Below, piece after piece: positions 41,190 through 52,836 of a stretch of 64,000 nt of DNA. Source of the DNA: Rhodotorula mucilaginosa. Lineage: Eukaryota; Basidiomycota; Microbotryomycetes; Sporidiobolales; Sporidiobolaceae. Position numbers and translations under genes: made by a program. The first letter of the stretch is position 1, and each line of letters starts with the position of its first letter. Where the stretch lies: positions 186,001 to 250,000 of the forward strand of contig CP137871.1 of NCBI GenBank assembly GCA_034406715.1. The letters run 5' to 3'. The notes under the pieces are model-generated. The model was not told where the DNA came from, did not search any database, and saw only the letters and a list, made by a program, of their open reading frames with translations.

Positions 41190-44100
41190 ATGACCGACAG
41201 CTGGACTCCGCGCTCCACCTCTGACCCGCTATCGCCGGCCAGTCCCGCCTCGCTCACCTCGAGCCTCTTGCGAGGTGCGTCCTACACATTCACGAGGAGA
41301 ATGCCCCCGCGCTGATCCCGCCGTCTGCCCGCAGCTCGCCCTTACCGGTTCGCGACCTTGGCGGCGACGGTCGACAACCCGGATCCGGGCCACAAGGACC
41401 AGTATGGCTCGTCGAGCGTGCCCATCTACCAGACTGCGACCTTCAAGGGCATGGGCGGGCAGTACGACTACTCGCGGTCCGGGAACCCGACTCGCTCGCA
41501 CCTCGAACACCACATTGCGAAAATCTCGAACGCCCGCCACGCCTTTGCAGTCACGTCGGGCATGGGCGCCCTCGACGTCATCTTTAGGTTGCTCAAGCCG
41601 GGAGACGAGATCATTGCCGGCAACGACCTGTACGGCGGTTCGAACCGCTTGATCGGCTACCTCAAGGAGCACGGCGGGATCACAACTCACCATGGCGACA
41701 CGACCAACCCCGAGTCGCTCTTGCCGTACCTGCAAGACCCGGCGCACAAAGTCGCCATGGTGTTGCTCGAATCGCCGACGAACCCGCTCCTCCAGATCGC
41801 CGACCTCGAAGAGATCGCCCGCATCACCAAGCGGTACCGCCCCGAGGCCATCGTCGTCGTCGACAACACGATGATGAGTCCGTACCTGTGCCGCCCGCTC
41901 GAGCTCGGTTGCGACATCGTCTACGACTCCGGCACCAAGTATTTGAGCGGACACCACGACCTCATGGCCGGTCTCATCTGCTGCGACCGGGACGAGATTG
42001 CCAAGGTGCGAGGACAAAACTAGTGTTTCCTGCGTGTTTTCGCAAGACTGATCTTTCCCGCCCGCAGGGTATCGGCTTCACGATCAACTCGATCGGAAAC
42101 GGTCTCTCGCCGTTCGACTCCTTCCTGCTCCTCCGCGGTGTCAAGACCCTCTCGCTCCGCATCGACAAGCAACAAGCCAACACGATCCTGATCGCCAACT
42201 ATCTCGACCAGCTCGGTTTCAAAGTCAACTACCCCGGATTGGCGTCGCACCGCGGCAAGGCCGTGCACGACCGGATCGCGAGCGGTCCGGGCGCCGTACT
42301 CAGTTTCGAGACGGGCGACGTCGCGCTCAGTGAGCGGATCGTTGCGAGTACGCGACTGTGGGGGATCAGTGTCTCGTTCGGTTGCATCAACTCGCTCATC
42401 TCGATGCCGTGCCTCATGTCGTGCGTCCCCTTGCGCGAGACATCCGCACCTGGGTCATGCTGACGCTCCCTCTCTCACACAGCCACGCCTCGATCGACCC
42501 CGCTGTCCGCGCGGCGCGCAACCTCCCCGAGGACCTGATCCGTCTCTGCGTCGGGATCGAAGACCCCGCCGACTTGATCGACGACCTCGAAGCCGCCCTG
42601 CTCGAAGCCGGCGCCGTCCGCACCGTCGACGAGGCTTCGTCCGCCCTCCGGGGAGAACGGTTGAGCCTCGAACGGACGGGAGCGGTTCGCGGAGACGGGT
42701 TGGTGCGAGAGCTCGAGGGGCTGGGACTGAAGAGCGAGGAGGGGCGGAGTGATCAGCCCAAGGTTGAGACGATCATGACTAGTGCGCCGGGCAAGGTCAT
42801 CCTGTTTGGAGAGCACGCAGTCGTTCACGGTGTGGTGCGTTCACCATTCTTCTCTCCACGCCGCTCTCGTGTGGTCACTTGCACAGGACGTTGGCGCTGA
42901 TCCTTTCCTCCGCTCATTGCCGACAGACTGCGATCGCGGGCGCGATCGACTTGCGGTGCTACTGCCTCGCCGAAGCTCGCGCCGACGGACTCTTGTCGCT
43001 CGTCCTCCCCGACATGGCCTACTCGCAAACGTGGGATCCCGCCTCCCTCCCGTGGGACAAAGTCGCGCCGTTCCCTCCCCCTCTCTCGAGCGTGCTCAAA
43101 TCGGGGCCGAAAGGCGATTTCGTCCCCGACCACGAGTTGCTCACTTTGCTCGCGAACCAGTACATCACGCGGGACGTCGCCGCGGGCGAGCAAGGGTTGA
43201 AGGCGGTCCAGTCGGCGCAGGCGTTCTTGTACCTGTACATGCACGTCGCGAGCGTCACGGGACTCCGACCGGCGCAGACTTACACCATCAGGGCGGGCTT
43301 GCCCGTCTCGGCCGGACTCGGCTCGTCCGCCGCCTTCTCCGTCTCGGTATCGAGCGCTCTGCTCTACTCGCACGGCGTTCTTCCCGTACCGACCGCATCT
43401 TCATCATCACAACCCGAAGATTCCTCGGTGGCCCCGGAACACGCCCACCTCGTCAACGCGTGGGCCTTTGTCGCCGAAAAGGTCCTGCACGGCAACCCCT
43501 CGGGAGTCGACAACACCGTCTCGGCGCTCGGAGGCGCGATCGCGTACCGCCGCGCAATCTCGGGCCGACAGGAACAGAGCCTGAAGAGCTTGAAAGGGTT
43601 CGACGAGATCCCGTTCTTGATCACGGATACCAAGGTCCCGAGGGATACGAAGACGCTCGTGGCGGGCGTCGCGCGGAGAAAGCTCGAGGTGAGTAGCAGG
43701 GTCTTTGGTCTCGAGTGTTTGACTGTAGTCTGGCTCAGATGTGCTGATGCGGTATGATCTTCCGCAGGAGCCGGACACGATCATCCCTCTGCTCGACTCG
43801 ATCCAGCGGATCGCAGACCAGGCCGAATCCCTCCTCGCTTCCGCAACCACTTCCTCCGGCAGCTCGACCACCCGTCTCGAACAGCTCTCGGACTTGGCGC
43901 GCCTGATCGAGCAGAACCACTCGCACCTCGTCTCGCTCGGAGTGAGCCACCCTGCGCTCGAGACGGTCCGGAACAAGACGCGCGACCAGCCGTGGGGCCT
44001 CGCGACCAAGTTGACTGGTGCAGGCGGCGGCGGTTGCGCAGTCACTGTTGTTCCTGATGGTGCGTGGGTTACCTCTCGGCGAATTTACCTTTTGCCCGAA

Positions 44101-44388
44101 ACTGACCCAGTTGCCCGCCCACCCCAAACAGGCTTCTCGAACGACTCGCTCCTGTCGCTCCGGTCCGCCTTGGCCGACATCGGTTTTGAGACCTACTCGA
44201 CCTCGGTCGGCGGCCGCGGCTACGGCGTCCTCGTCCCTCCCGCGGCTGGTTCCGCCGAGGAGCAGGTCGAGTCGGCCGAAGGCGGCGTGGAGGCGAACGC
44301 GATCCCGGGTCGGAAGCGGTTCGAGGACGCGCCGGCTGAAGATCTCGCGCGGTGGGCAGAGTCGGCCGGAGTTTGGACTTGCGCATAG
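41190..44388 (+). CDS. STR3/ERG12: Cystathionine beta-lyase-mevalonate kinase fusion protein
   Basis: Seven exons (41190-41274, 41335-42005, 42068-42420, 42483-42834, 42927-43688, 43768-44059, 44132-44388) give about 923 residues in one frame. Residues 1 to about 415 are a PLP-dependent trans-sulfuration enzyme: Y-S-R-S-G-N-P-T-R, G-M-G-A-L-D, V-D-N-T and the PLP lysine in S-G-T-K-Y-L-S-G-H-H-D (about Lys230). Cystathionine beta-lyase releases homocysteine for methionine synthesis. From Met468 the protein is mevalonate kinase: S-A-P-G-K-V-I-L-F-G-E-H-A-V, the GHMP ATP loop P-V-S-A-G-L-G-S-S-A-A and K-L-T-G-A-G-G-G-G-C. This step commits mevalonate to sterols and carotenoids. Exon 4 (42483-42834) codes the lyase C-terminus, an approximately 50-residue charged linker and the kinase start without a stop. 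Both halves look catalytically complete. An internal start at 42775 could also give free kinase. Confidence 0.9.
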
Positions 44389-44642
44389 AGTGCGCGCGTG
44401 TGGCGCTCATCGCGACGAAGAGGATTTCCCTTTGCTTGTGTAGATATCCATCTGCCCCCGTATTTGTACTGTACCAAAATTTGCGCCAGCCATTTCGGTC
44501 CGATCATTCTTGAATGGCTAACCAGAGTCTATACTCGCTCGCACGTGCACCGGATGTCGCGGTAATTCCGCGTGGAAGCGAACTTCTGCTCTTTCACCTT
44601 CAATCTCGCAAGTCTCACTCAACCCGAAGGAGCCGGCCGAGT

Positions 44643-46196
44643 ATGGCAGACGACGAGCTAGATCCAGCCTTCCTGGATCTAGACCTGCCCGCGCACGCCT
44701 CGTCGTCGCTGTCGTCGCTCGGCGCCGAGTTTGGTGGTTCTTCACTCGACATCGGACTCGACGACTCGTTCGAGGCACAGCTCGGAGCAGGATTCGGAGC
44801 TGCTGCTGCTACACTCGGAGACGAGCTACATTTCGGTGGCGAGACGCTCAACGGGTTCGAGGAACTCGATCCGGCGAGGAGCGTGCACCTTGCAGACAGC
44901 GACAACGACGACGGCGACGCCAGCTCGTGCGACGACGACGACGATGCAGTGCGCACACCGTCGAGGCAGAAACGCGCGAGGATCCGCCCCACACCGCAAC
45001 ACCAGAGCCTCGCGTTCGAACTCGCCAGCGTCGCGAGACCGTCGCAGCGAGAACGAACCCTCTTGAGCGAACTCGGCCTCGAAGATGACAACAACGGCAA
45101 AGAGGCAGGCACTTTGGACAAGTCGGACGTATCGGAGAGCGAGTCTGAAGGCTCTGCAGGCCGTCGAACGGCCAGGCGCGGTGCAAGCGCTTCTGTCCGG
45201 CAACGGAATGGACTCGCTCGACTGGATGACGATCGCGACGTGTCCGCGTCGCCACGACGACGCTCAGCAACGAACGGAAGGAGGGCAATCCCCACCTCTC
45301 TAGAGCAAGACGCCGACCGGATCACACTCTCCAACTTCCGCGAAGTCGAGCAGGCCGGTGCCAAGCGAGAACGAGCGCTCGAGCAGGACCTCGACACGGC
45401 GGCCGCCAACCTCTCCGACTCGACCCGCGATATCTTGGACTTTATGAGCCGATTACGGATACACGTCGGCGCTTCTTCTTCGGAGCCTCCCAACTCGACA
45501 ACGATCTCGACCGCAGCGACGACGACTCCTCCGCTCGATTATCGAGATCGACAATCCGTCGTCGAGGATCTCTGCTCAGCCTTTCTACGCTCGCTGCAGT
45601 CTTCGGCTGCACGACGGACTGAGCAACAGCAGGACTTGACGGTGCTCGAGCGGGAGTTGGCTCGAACGGAGGTCGGATGGCAACATGCGCTGGGAGGGCT
45701 GGACCCGCTCCCGCATGATTTGTTTGACGACTCCGCCGTGCACGACCACCTCAATGGCTCCTCTCAGCTAGTCGTGCACGACTCTAATGATCCTACTCGC
45801 CAAGCATGGCCGCGACCCCGTACCGACGAACCCACCGCAACCGTCGGCGCCTCAATCACCTCCGAACTCGCCTCCCTCCGCTCGACGACCCAATCCCTCC
45901 TCTCCCTCCTCGCCTCCCTCGCCGAACAGACCCAAGTCCAATCCGCCCTCACCTCCGACGCGGGTCGGAAACTCCGCGCGCTGCGGACTCAGCTCGGCAC
46001 GCTCAAGGACGAGGCGGCGCAAGTTGAGCGGAGCGAGGCTTTCGTCGAAGCGTACGAGAAAGCGCCGCGGACACGAGTCCAGGAGGGGACAGAAGAGAGT
46101 GCGGCGGCGAGGGCTCGACGGGAAGTGGAGGCGGTACAGCAGCGGTTGGAATCCGGATGGATCACGGCCCAAAAGATCTTGACGAGCTGCGCCTAA
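44643..46196 (+). CDS. Acidic, coiled-coil-containing protein of unknown function
   Basis: A single open frame without introns, unusual next to its neighbours. The ATG at 44643 (MADDELDPAFLDLDLPAH) is preferred. An in-frame ATG at 44514 would add 43 residues with no clear character. The N-terminal 250 residues are acidic and Ser/Asp-rich with basic patches (S-R-Q-K-R-A-R-I-R). The C-terminal half is helical and heptad-like (R-K-L-R-A-L-R-T-Q-L-G-T-L-K-D-E-A-A) and likely forms coiled coils. It ends W-I-T-A-Q-K-I-L. A nuclear, kinetochore- or spindle-type coiled-coil protein would fit the composition, but no family is recognised. Confidence 0.75.
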   Translation: MADDELDPAFLDLDLPAHASSSLSSLGAEFGGSSLDIGLDDSFEAQLGAGFGAAAATLGDELHFGGETLNGFEELDPARSVHLADSDNDDGDASSCDDDDDAVRTPSRQKRARIRPTPQHQSLAFELASVARPSQRERTLLSELGLEDDNNGKEAGTLDKSDVSESESEGSAGRRTARRGASASVRQRNGLARLDDDRDVSASPRRRSATNGRRAIPTSLEQDADRITLSNFREVEQAGAKRERALEQDLDTAAANLSDSTRDILDFMSRLRIHVGASSSEPPNSTTISTAATTTPPLDYRDRQSVVEDLCSAFLRSLQSSAARRTEQQQDLTVLERELARTEVGWQHALGGLDPLPHDLFDDSAVHDHLNGSSQLVVHDSNDPTRQAWPRPRTDEPTATVGASITSELASLRSTTQSLLSLLASLAEQTQVQSALTSDAGRKLRALRTQLGTLKDEAAQVERSEAFVEAYEKAPRTRVQEGTEESAAARARREVEAVQQRLESGWITAQKILTSCA

Positions 46197-46402
46197 GACG
46201 ACTTTCTTTCTTTCTGCGAAACACACCCACCCACCTCGGATCCTCTTTTCAGTCCACCACACAATCTTGTCGTACTATTTCTTGCATTCGACGGAACATT
46301 CGCTGCCAACCCAACTTCGCTCTTCTGCAAGTCGTTTGAAAGCGCTCTTTTCATTGGCTGTCTCAACAAGAATCGCCTGAGAGCCCTACAGCCCTACAGC
46401 CC
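46197..46402. other. Convergent spacer, coiled-coil gene / TFIIIC subunit
   Basis: 206 nt between two stops. It is pyrimidine-rich on the plus strand and presumably holds both 3' UTRs. Confidence 0.4.
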
Positions 46403-49400
46403 CTACCGCACTCGCATCCATCGTCCTCCACAGAACAAGCAACAAGTCGCTCGGAGCAGCAACTCGTTTAGTACCGGATCCGCCGACTTGAGCAAAGCCT
46501 TGCGCTCACAAGCGGTGCACGTCCGCGCCTGCACGACCGAGACGAGGTCGAGCGTGACCGAGCAGCGCTCCCACTCGTGACCCGATTCGCAGCACGCGTA
46601 GCGGGTATTGGCGAGCGGGACGGGCGCGCGGCAGGCGGGGCAGAGCACGTCCGGTTGCTCGAACGCTTGGGAGAGGTCTTCGGGCGGGAGGGTCGCGCTT
46701 TGCGGGTCGTCGGTCGTCGCTGGGAGGGTCGAAGCCGACGCGAGGAGTAGGCGCGCATACACTGTCTTGGCGGCCTCTGTGTTTGCGGTACGAGTTTGCG
46801 TCAGAACGATAACTCAAAACCTCAGGATAGGAGCGCAAAGCCGACCGGAGACTCACCGGTCAATTTGAGCGAGCTCAACACGGATGCAAGGCGACCCAAC
46901 GTCTCCTTGGCCAAGAGCCTGATGAGGTCCGTATGTGCGAGCTGGACCTCGTGCCGCAGCCCTTCGACGAGCGTGTCCTCGCGCTGTCCAACATCAATCA
47001 GTCAGCATCTGCAGCGTTCCATCCGAATCATAAGGGAGAAAAAAGGAGGTGTAAAGACTGACGAGCAACGCCCTCGCGAGCGTCTCCTTCTCGCGAATCT
47101 GTTCAAGCCTCTCGTCGGCCCAAATCTGCGCCTCGAGCTTCTCGCGCATGCCCGCCTCGACCGGGGACATCGCCGCGTCGTCGTCCATCGATCCCGGTAC
47201 GGCGGGCAGCGTCAGGTATTGAAGCATGCCTTCGACGAACGGGGTCGAGCTGGAGAAACGGCGGATGGCGTGCAAAGGGAGGAGCAACTTTCCGAGCGGG
47301 CAAGCGGTTCGAGCTGTTGAAAAGGGGCCAAACCAAAGAAATATAGTCAGCGTACGAGTCCGAGTCCGCAGAATGCTTCCGTATCGGGAGAAAGGAAGCA
47401 AGAGCTCACCATTGATAGGTTGCGCGAGGACCTGCATGCATTCGTCGACTGCAGTCGATTCAACGAGCCCTGGTCCGGTCAAATCGGCAACGACGAGGTA
47501 CGTCTTCATCTGCCCGTACGGCCTATAGATCGACGCGTCCGGTCGAGCGGTTCTACCCGATAACGAAGCCGGTGCGGAGATCAGCAGCGCTCTCTTTTCT
47601 GCAGCATCGAACTCGCGGGAAAGACTCGGAGACTCACTCGAAAATGAAGGCGACATCGCCTATTCTTTGGTTTTCCGAACCCACCGCGCCTCCTCCCTGA
47701 TTGAGGACCACCATCCCGACAATTTTAGCACCTTCCTTCCTCCCGATCTGACCACCAACGGCAGCCGCCGTCGTCTCAAACCGGTCCTTTTTCATCCCAG
47801 CACTGCGACCGAGCACTTCCTCGAAAACGTCGCGGGCTCGAGAAGTCAATGCGGACGGTGAGAGCGCCGCGGTGGCGGCGGACCCGTCTGCTTCTTCGGG
47901 GGGAGTGGCGGAGAGTCGCAAGTGGGGGGAGAGGCTCAGGTGGTAGAACGCGGACGAAGAGAGCGAAACGAGGAGCGAGTCCTGATGTGGTAGGTAGGCG
48001 ACACCTGTGCGATGTGTCTCTACTACAGTCAGGCCATGAACCGGGTTGGGAGCCTGGCAGACAAGCAATGAGGAGATGAAAACCACGGACGCACCGCTGC
48101 ACAGCGCCCACGGCGTCGCGCCCATCCACCGATCCTCTCCCACCATCTCCAGCTCGACTTCCTCCACCCCCGCTTGCGACGAGACTTTCCATCCTCCTTC
48201 TCCGTCTCCGTCCCGATCTGGTTCGAGCGTCGCGAGATGGACCGTGCCGAGTTTCGAGTACGCAATCCGGAGCTGCACGTGGTGAAGAGTGGGTGGGTGA
48301 CATTCAGATCTTCTTCCGACGCGGCAACAAAAAGTCGCGGGGGCAAGAAGGCTCACGTTCGGGTCACCGTCCCGATTCGCCCAACACAGCTGCGTCGCCG
48401 CCCTCCCGTCCGCCTCCGAGATCCGCAAAGCCGGTAAGATGGTCTTGACCGCTCCGAGTCCATCTCCCTGAGTGACCGTGAGAGCAAAGACCCGACCGTC
48501 GCCGTCTGCGATCGCGAGCTGGGCCGTGTAGGTCTGTGAAGCTGTTTACGTGGGAGCAGCGACGACAGGAATCAAGCGAGGTGGTGAGAAAATGGGAGTA
48601 CGACGTCAGCTTGAGCTTAAGGGAGGTGGACAAAGAGGGAAGAAAACGAACCTCGCTCCTCTTGTCCCTCCTGTCCAACAGACCTCCATTCTGACCAGCT
48701 CAGCACATGGATGATATCGACCTCATCGGCGGGCGCCACTCGCGCGACGCATTCCGGTTTCCGGTCATCTCCACCGAGCCTGCGATTTCGTGCACGTCGG
48801 GGGTGAGGGAAAAATGGGAACTGGTCAACTCCAGTTCCTAAGCCTGGAGACGGAGGTCCGTCGGAGTTCATGAGGGAATGCCTCCAGTCCCGCAGCACAA
48901 CGACGCGCGGAGAGAAAGCGTACGTACCTCCAGATAGACACTTCTCCGCTCCGGTGCCCGAGTGCAAACAGCGACCGATCGGACGCAGTTCCAGGTGCGG
49001 GGCCGGACCAAGCAACAGCTGTGCGCGAAGGGCGAGTGGTTTTCGCGCATTGTTGGTTTTGTGTGTATGTAGCATAGCGTGTCGTGGTTCGGATGTTTGA
49101 GATGTAGGAAGTGGAAAGGCCGTTCACAGGGACGGAGAGGACAGAAGAGGAGAAGGGCATCGAGTATCGAGGAGGTCAGACACATTCGGACCATTAACAG
49201 CAAGCAGCGCCGAGCAAAGTGTGGCTAGGGCGGACGTACCGGTCGCTTGGCAGCGGAGCAACGCGGCGACCATCTCGCGGCGCATCGGCTGCGTCTGCAC
49301 TTTTTGCTTGGTTTCTGCGCGGGCGCAGGAACAGCACCGTCAATGAATCGCGTACGTTCGACATCGGTATCGGTATCATCAGGTCTTTGCGTTACACCGC

Positions 49401-50511
49401 CGCGGTCGCTTCTTTCTTTTGTTTGCCCGCAGAAAACCAAAGGAAGACCGAGAAGAAAAAAAAAAGGGAAGGGAAGGACAACTTACGATCCGGCGCAAGT
49501 TCGCGGACCAGTCCGCTGGTCAAGTCGGCAATCTGTTTCCGTCATGTGAGGGAAGATGGGGTTCGAGCCGTCAGAGAAGCGAAACCGGGAAATCCGCAGG
49601 TTGCGAACGGGGAGCTGGAGAAGATAGACAGCGAGAAAAGGAAGGGGTGCGCCCCGCGCTCACCTCTGTCCACTCTCCGGTCGTCGCGTTCTTGCTCGGT
49701 CCAAAGAGGAGCGCTTCGCCGTTGGTCGTGATCGCCGCGAGGATGCAGCTGTGTTGAGTCCGGGCGGCGTGGACAAAGTTATCCCGCAGTTTTTGAGAGA
49801 GAGAGAAAGACACGGTCGAATGCGGGTTTGAGACGGAAGGTCTCTTTGTCAGTGTGACGTTCTTGTACACGTTCTTTCTGGACAAGAAACAGTACGGAAC
49901 AGGAGAAGAGGAGGGTACGGAGCACTGACTGACCCTCCGAGATGAGTGAGACCGGAGGGGGACCACGCCGCCGCTCGCCAGTGATTCTCGACCATGCCAG
50001 GCATGTTGAGGTCGTACTCTGTGTACGATGTGTGAACGCTTGTCAGGCTCTTCGGCAGATGCTCGTTTTCACCTGAAGACAAAGAGAGAAAAGACGGGGT
50101 AACTGACCGTCTGCCCAATCGGCCCAGCGGATGGACGCCTTCTTGTCGAGCGTGACGGCCGTCTTGAGCCACGGCAACTCTTCGGCGACTTGTTTCCCTT
50201 TCCCTTTGCCCTTGTTGTCGATTCCGGCAGCTTCGAGACCGCCTTTGGTTCCGGCAGAAGGGAGGCGGACACCGCTGCTGCTCGAGTCGACGAGCGGTTT
50301 CGCCGCATAGCCGAGCGCGGGGGTCTGCGGTGTACAACGTGTCAGCTCAGCGCACCCTCTCGTGCTCGCAAAAGAGGGAGAAGAGAGTTACGACGAGGTG
50401 AATGTCGGAGCGAGTGACGATGGCGAGTTGGCCGTCGGCGGAGCTGACGAGACTGGACGGAGTCGGCGAGACTGCGCCGTACTGCACGCTCACCGTCCCA
50501 GGGAGGGCCAT
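46403..50511 (-). CDS. TFIIIC 90-kDa-like subunit (Sfc9/GTF3C4 type)
   Basis: TFIIIC recruits RNA polymerase III to tRNA genes. The ATG at 50511 starts MALPGTVSVQYGAVSPTPSS, followed by a beta-propeller-like region (L-A-I-V-T-R-S-D-I-H-L, W-R-A-A-A-W-S-P-S-G-L-T, C-I-L-A-A-I-T-T-N-G-E-A-L-L-F). The C-terminal 100 residues hold a Cys-rich finger, C-P-A-C...C-C-E-S-G-H-E-W-E-R-C...C-T-A-C-E-R...C-C-L-F-C-G-G. This layout, N-terminal propeller plus terminal zinc finger, matches the TFIIIC delta/90-kDa family. The gene has roughly a dozen short introns, and exons between 47.6 and 49.9 kb are only partly resolved here. The 292-nt spacer to the next ATG is shared with the oxidoreductase. Confidence 0.8.
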
Positions 50512-50803
50512 CTGCGCTTGAAGTCGTCGGAGAGACGAATGATCAAACACTCGTCGGCCCACGAAGAGCGCCTCCCCTCGTGTGCTCGTATGCACGTGTG
50601 CACCGCCTCCTTCGGCGCTTCGGCTTCGAGCCCGCGCGACACGGAAGCTGACCAAGATTTGATCGGCGCATCTTCTCGCCGCCTTCTCAAACAGCAACAG
50701 CGCTCTCTCCTCGTCAAGCTCGCGCACTGCACTGCTCAAGATTACACTGGACTCAGTGACAAGACATCCGCAAGCTACAGAAACACAACGTCGAGAACTC
50801 GAG
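50512..50803. promoter_or_regulatory. Bidirectional promoter TFIIIC subunit / oxidoreductase
   Basis: 292 nt between divergent start codons. No individual site is claimed. Confidence 0.45.
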
Positions 50804-52455
50804 ATGGCCGCTCCCGCTCCCGTCAACGTCGCCGTCATCGGCATGGGCATGTCCACCACCGTCTTCCACGCCCCGTTCAGTACGTGAACCACAGGATAGG
50901 ATAGCAGGGAATGCTCTGCTCAGGCTGACCCAGCCCGGAACCGCAGTCCTCTCGCTCCCCGAAAAGTTCAACCTCAAGGTGATTGTCGAGCGATCCGCAA
51001 CTCCCGAAAAGTCGAAAGCCCGCGACAAGTACCCGGGCGTCCACGTCGTCAACACTCTCGACGAGGCGCTCGCCATTCCCGAGATCGACGCCGTCTGGAT
51101 CTGCTCGATCAACGACACCCACTACCAGTTCGCCAAGCAGGCCCTCCTCGCCGGCAAGCACGTCGTCGTCGAGAAACCCGTCACGCCCACGTCCCAGCAG
51201 GCGTACGAACTCGCCCAACTCGCTCGGGAAAAGAACCTCGTCCTCGCCGTATACCAGAACCGCAGGTGGGACGCCGATTTCCTCACCGTCAAGAAACTCA
51301 TCGCCGAGGGCCGACTCGGAGACCTCAGCGAGTTTACCGTACGCACGTCTCCAAATCTGCGCGCAGAGAGACACCCTCTAATACAATACACCCCCCGCAG
51401 TCGCACTTTGACCGGTACAAGAACGTCCCCAATGCCAAAGTCTGGAAAGAGTCGCCCGTCCCCGGTTCCGGCGCCACCTTTGACCTCGGCTCTCACCTCG
51501 TACGTCTCTTCATCTCTTCATCTGCGCTGTCTTCTCTCCCTGCGCGACTGAGGGTCGTATCCCCTTCCCGATCCGGTCCGATGTCGAATTGCGCCTTCCC
51601 ATGTGTCGAGAAAGCAACCTACTGACTTTGGCGTGTGACTTGCGGACCGGAACTCGCGCCGGCACGAAACAGATCGACCAGATCGTCGACTTGTTCGGTC
51701 CGCCCGACCGTGTGACCGGGTTCGTGCGCAACTCGCGCTTGCTCGGCCACCTCGACGTGCCCGACTCGTTCCTCGTCCACCGTGAGTTATTCTTTTTCTT
51801 GTTGCTCGAGGTTCTCATCTTTGCCCGCGCGATTCGCCACCTACCTGGCATTGGCCTGTTCTGGACTCTGACTGACTCGGTCAAGAAAATGTCCTCTCCT
51901 GCAGTGCACTACGACCCCCGCCCGGACCAACCCTCCCGTCACCTCCCCCTCCTCGCCACCGCGCGCGGCTCCATCCTCTCCCTCCAAGACCCGCAATCCC
52001 GCTTCACCCTCAAAGGCAACCGCGCCACGTTCGTCAAATTCGGCGTCGATGTGCAGGAAGCGCAATTGGTCGCAGAGGGGGCGGACGCATTGGACAAGGC
52101 AGAGTTTGCGAGGGACCCGGAAGAGTTGTTTGGCACTCTGTATGCGCTCGATGGAGAGACGGGCAAACCCGCCGCGCCGCAAACGTGAGCCTTTTCCTCT
52201 TATGTGGACCTTTTTTTTCTGGACCCCCGCTCGAGCTGACTCTTAACACCCTCTTTCTCGCGGCGATCGCACAGCATCCCCAGCGAACGGGGCAACTACC
52301 GCGCCTGGTTCGAGAACGTCGGTTCGGCATTGCAGCACCGCGACCCGTCGCGGTTGATCGTCAAGCCTGAGCAAGCGGCGCTCACGATCCGGCTCATCGA
52401 ACTCGCCGAGCAGTCGAGCCGCGAAGGGCGCACGCTCACCCTGAAGGAGGAGTGA
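50804..52455 (+). CDS. Gfo/Idh/MocA-family NAD(P)-dependent oxidoreductase
   Basis: The ATG at 50804 begins MAAPAPVNVAVIGMGMSTTV, a Rossmann fold with the G-x-G-x-S motif. The family signature follows: A-V-W-I-C-S-I-N-D-T-H-Y, A-L-L-A-G-K-H-V-V-V-E-K-P-V-T (catalytic-region Lys of E-K-P) and Y-Q-N-R-R-W-D-A-D-F. The C-terminal domain has G-A-T-F-D-L-G-S-H-L and D-Q-I-V-D-L-F-G. Five introns are visible, with exons ending at 50879, 51338, 51498, 51780 and 52186 approximately. Length near 370 residues is typical. Substrates are sugars or polyols in this family; the specific one is not readable. It is similar in layout to yeast Ydr/Gal80-type fungal oxidoreductases. Confidence 0.9.
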
Positions 52456-52836
52456 TTCAAGGCCGTCTTGGTTACTTCACGTGACCATTGTCCGAGTCCG
52501 ATATAGAAGCTTTCGCGAGCCCCTGTAGTAGAAACGAAAAAGAGCTGAAAAGGCGCTGGTCAACTTGTGAAAAGGCTAGAACGTTTATCCTTTCCCTCTC
52601 GCGACGACTCATTTCCGAAGGGAGCGCTCTCGGTGACCAGTGGCGGACATTCAGAGGAAACATTCACGATGCGAGATGGAGGGTCGGTGTGGAATTACAG
52701 CTACAAGCATTACGGCTTCTGTTTTTTCTTGATGTCAAGTTTCTTTTTGGTAGGGTGGGCGGGAGGCGGCATCGGATTAGTCGGAAACAAGCGCTCCGAG
52801 GGCCGTTGAACCTCCCGAGCGCAGGGAGCAGCAGAG
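52456..52836. other. Convergent spacer, oxidoreductase / deubiquitinase
   Basis: About 380 nt between two stops, with a T-rich stretch around 52715-52750. No gene is seen. Confidence 0.4.

Noticed and set aside
41229-42017. Minus-strand open frame of about 260 codons opposite the lyase
   Set aside because: Antisense to well-supported cystathionine beta-lyase exons; Arg/Val-rich composition is typical of a shadow frame.
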